Source: an uncultured bacterium
Lineage (GTDB): Bacteria > Cyanobacteriota > Vampirovibrionia > Gastranaerophilales > Gastranaerophilaceae
DNA length: 7,470 nucleotides
NCBI GenBank assembly: GCA_900547585.1
Contig: URHD01000086.1
Location: 1 to 7,470 of the forward strand
Direction of reading: 5' to 3'
In this document: in pieces, positions 5,634 to 7,470 of the stretch
Position numbering within the stretch: position 1 is the stretch's first letter
Layout: every line of letters starts with the position of its first letter
Notes under the pieces: generated by a model
The model's input: only the letters and a program-made list of their open reading frames with translations
Databases searched by the model: none
Told to the model about the DNA's origin: nothing
Position numbers and translations under genes: made by a program

Positions 5634-5663
5634 TTGCATGATTTAATGTTTTTTTATTAGAAT
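5634..5663 (+). promoter_or_regulatory. Possible promoter of the plus-strand glycosyltransferase pair
   Basis: TTGCAT (5634-5639) and TAGAAT (5658-5663) are 18 bases apart within the 119-base divergent region 5587-5705. The -10 matches consensus at five of six positions, but the -35 only at its TTG. TATGCT on the minus strand (5625-5620) could be the -10 of the divergent gene, though without a good -35. Confidence 0.35.
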
Positions 5664-5705
5664 AATAGTAATAAGTATTTTTAAAGGAATCGGGAGTATA
5701 AATAA

Positions 5706-6482
5706 ATGGGTTCGTCTATTTCTGTTGTGATACATACGTACAATAACGAAGCAATCATCAGAGATTGCCTTGAATCGGTGAAAGATTTTGATGAAATTGT
5801 GATTTGCGATATGTATTCAACGGACAAAACCCTCGAAATCGCGCAGGAATACGGCTGCAAAATCGTAATGCACGAAAATATCGGCTGGGCAGATCCTGCA
5901 AGGAATTTTGCGATTTCGCAGGCAAGCAATGAATGGGTTCTTGTGGTTGATTCTGACGAGGCAATCCCTGATGCGTTGAGATTGTGGCTTTATGATTTTA
6001 CAGAGAGCGCAAACGGTTACAGCGCCGTCAAAATCCCGAGATTGAACAATTTCTGGGGAAAATTCATGGAAATGCAGTATCCGGATTATGTAACCAGATT
6101 TTTCAAAAAATCGGATATCTTCTGGCCTCCGAAAGTCCACTCCCACCCGGAAATCAAACGCGGCGATGTTTTCACAATTCCGAAAGAAAACAAAAATCTC
6201 GCTATGCTCCACTACACTTCGGAATATGTTAGAGATTTTGTGAATATAATTAATAAATATACTGATTTTGAAGTTGAAAAAATGGAAGCCAAAGGGAAAA
6301 AGGTTAATATTCCGTTTGTATTTTTCCAGAGTATCTGGCTGATTTTCGAAAAATTTATATTTAAAAAAGGTTATAAAGACGGCACGCATGGCTTTATTCT
6401 TTGCTGTTGCTGGGGCGCATATAAATTTCTTGCCCATGTAAAATACTGGGAATACAAGAAAAATCTGAAGGGGCAAAGATAA
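5706..6482 (+). CDS. GT2 family glycosyltransferase, WaaE/KdtX-like
   Basis: A 258-residue enzyme of the group that includes the lipopolysaccharide-core beta-1,4-glucosyltransferase WaaE. Motifs in order: ISVVIHTYNN (5-14), EIVICDMYSTDKT (30-42), GWADPARNFAI (60-70, where this family carries an R-N pair), EWVLVVDSDE (76-85, with DSD as the metal-binding DXD), R131 with FF, KVHSHPEI (143-150, family VHE-like region), LHYTS (168-172) and GYKDGTHGF (222-230), a C-terminal signature of this group. Length is normal. There is no N-terminal signal, so it acts in the cytoplasm, probably at the membrane. GGGAG at 5692-5696 is nine bases before the ATG. The stop overlaps the next start by one base (TAATG), so the two are co-translated. 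The exact sugar is unknown. Confidence 0.92.
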   Translation: MGSSISVVIHTYNNEAIIRDCLESVKDFDEIVICDMYSTDKTLEIAQEYGCKIVMHENIGWADPARNFAISQASNEWVLVVDSDEAIPDALRLWLYDFTESANGYSAVKIPRLNNFWGKFMEMQYPDYVTRFFKKSDIFWPPKVHSHPEIKRGDVFTIPKENKNLAMLHYTSEYVRDFVNIINKYTDFEVEKMEAKGKKVNIPFVFFQSIWLIFEKFIFKKGYKDGTHGFILCCCWGAYKFLAHVKYWEYKKNLKGQR

Positions 6483-7378
6483 TGGGAGAAAAACCCCGAA
6501 CCGGTAAAACTACAATCGTTCTGGCGCAGGACAGCGGAATCGGAAACCGGATTCAGTTCATGGCTTCTGCAATAAGAATTTATGATATCAAGGATTTTGA
6601 TCTTTATTGGCCGGTTGAGGGCTGGGTGAGCGCTGCGTTTTCTGATTTGTTTGATTTTGAATGGGATTATGAGGTAAGAGAGCACAATGAGCTGGTTATG
6701 CTCCGAAATTTGCCTGAAGAGGCGCCTCTTTGCTATACAAAAGGCTGGCGGCTTTATATTTCGCCGGAAGACGGGCTTTCACGGTTTTTCCCATGGCTTT
6801 ATGACAACGCTGAACACGGTTATAGCATTGATTTTGAGTATAATCGGATTCCCGGGCGCATTCGTGATATTTACCGCCCGTTTTTTAAACGTTTAAATCC
6901 GTCAAAAGCTGTTCTTGAAAAGGTAAACGCTGTTGTTTTGCCTGAAAATACGGTCGCATTGCAGGTTAGAAACAATCCTGACTGGCAACAACACAATCGA
7001 ACAGTTGCTCTGGACGAATATTTCAGGCTAATGGACAAATACCCCGAAAAAACAAAGTTTTTCCTCTGTGCAATGAACAAAGAAACCGAAAACGCCTTTG
7101 TTGAGCGCTACGGCTCGCGAATAATCGTGCAAAAAGACAAGGATTTCCACTCTATGATTGACGCTGCAGCGGATTTGTTCCTTATGGCAAAGTGCAGCGA
7201 GATGATTTTGAGTTTTGAATCGTCTTTTGGCTGTCTGGCATGGTGGCTAGGCGGGGCCGCTGCAAATGTCCGTGTTGCAGGCGGCTCGGGGCTGTTTAAA
7301 TGCGTAAAAAGAAAATTTTTGAATGTGTGCAGGTTTTTATTTGTAAAAAATTGTAAAAATCGTCTGTTTGAACGTTAA
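6482..7378 (+). CDS. Fucosyltransferase-like protein (NodZ / O-FucT-type fold)
   Basis: A 298-residue protein. GIGNRIQFMASA at 19-30 matches the N-terminal G-x-G-N-R-(L/I) motif of the fucosyltransferase superfamily (NodZ, FUT8, O-fucosyltransferases). A second typical place is VALQVRNNPDW (158-168), where those enzymes have H-x-R-R; here the Arg is kept and the His is Gln161. DFHSMIDAAADLFLMAKCSEMILSFESSFG, 221-250, corresponds to the GDP-sugar-binding end of the fold: an Asp-rich helix, then SS-F. A GT-B enzyme using GDP-fucose or a similar donor is the best guess, at moderate confidence. The C-terminal 30 residues are basic with three Cys and unlike the rest. It starts inside the stop of the WaaE-like gene with AAGGGG just upstream, so it probably works on the same glycan. 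Confidence 0.72.
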   Translation: MGEKPRTGKTTIVLAQDSGIGNRIQFMASAIRIYDIKDFDLYWPVEGWVSAAFSDLFDFEWDYEVREHNELVMLRNLPEEAPLCYTKGWRLYISPEDGLSRFFPWLYDNAEHGYSIDFEYNRIPGRIRDIYRPFFKRLNPSKAVLEKVNAVVLPENTVALQVRNNPDWQQHNRTVALDEYFRLMDKYPEKTKFFLCAMNKETENAFVERYGSRIIVQKDKDFHSMIDAAADLFLMAKCSEMILSFESSFGCLAWWLGGAAANVRVAGGSGLFKCVKRKFLNVCRFLFVKNCKNRLFER

Positions 7379-7433
7379 AAATTTTCAAAAAAGGGAATTA
7401 AATAAATATAAGCCCTAAAAAGGTGTCCGAGAA

Positions 7434-7470
7434 AAGTTCGTGATAGGAACGAAGTGACATGAACGAACTT
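7434..7470. repeat. Inverted repeat at the window edge, possible terminator or dispersed element
   Basis: AAGTTCGT (7434-7441) is the reverse complement of ACGAACTT (7463-7470), separated by 21 bases. ACGAA also occurs at 7449-7453, allowing an alternative shorter stem. The preceding bases (about 7420-7433, GTCCGAGAAA) may be the outer arm of a longer repeat whose partner lies beyond the edge. It follows the last gene by 55 bases, so a terminator is a simple explanation if a T-run follows. Confidence 0.5.

Noticed and set aside
5817..6476. A 219-codon minus-strand ORF opposite the WaaE-like gene
   Set aside because: It is the antisense shadow of a gene with clear GT2 motifs, has no ribosome site, and shows no recognisable motif.
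1..7470. CRISPR arrays, tRNA or rRNA genes, insertion sequences and attachment sites
   Set aside because: No regularly spaced repeats, no cloverleaf or ribosomal motifs, no transposase or integrase motifs, and no paired direct repeats were seen.

Overview
The window most resembles a gut bacterium of the Gastranaerophilales (Vampirovibrionia, formerly Melainabacteria). This is an inference from an AT-rich sequence, the standard code, many lysine- and asparagine-rich proteins, and the short N-terminal F-K-G motif followed by long unrecognised proteins, which I associate with that group. No marker gene is present to prove it. There are no tRNA, rRNA, CRISPR or insertion-sequence genes.

Left half, minus strand (3877 down to 1): three long genes of unknown function lie head to tail with gaps of 9 and 2 bases, so they form an operon. 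The first two (528 and 549 residues) are diverged paralogues with hydrophobic segments. The third runs off the left edge and is absent from simple ORF lists because it has no stop inside the window. All three carry F-K-G about 20-30 residues from the start. A 15-codon leader ORF with a better ribosome binding site precedes the operon and overlaps its first start codon as ATGA.

Middle (3834-4700): an AT-rich intergenic region holds the divergent control sequences for the operon and for a small unrecognised plus-strand gene (87 residues). After that gene comes the most interesting part of the window, a compact locus of about 250 bases with the architecture of a type I toxin-antitoxin module. 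A 24-residue hydrophobic peptide is encoded on the minus strand at 4617-4543 behind a near-perfect Shine-Dalgarno sequence. A plus-strand promoter and intrinsic terminator define an antisense RNA of about 107 nt (about 4492-4598) that overlaps most of the peptide's coding sequence and its 3' hairpin. The peptide's 5' leader can form either a 5'-terminal hairpin or a stem that hides the Shine-Dalgarno sequence, but not both.

Right half (4696-7378): three genes for glycan assembly. A minus-strand GT2 rhamnosyltransferase-like enzyme is divergent from a plus-strand pair, a WaaE/KdtX-like GT2 glycosyltransferase and a fucosyltransferase-like protein (NodZ/O-FucT type G-x-G-N-R motif), which overlap by one base. 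Together they suggest assembly of a surface polysaccharide or lipopolysaccharide core. The window ends inside an inverted repeat that may be a terminator or a dispersed element.
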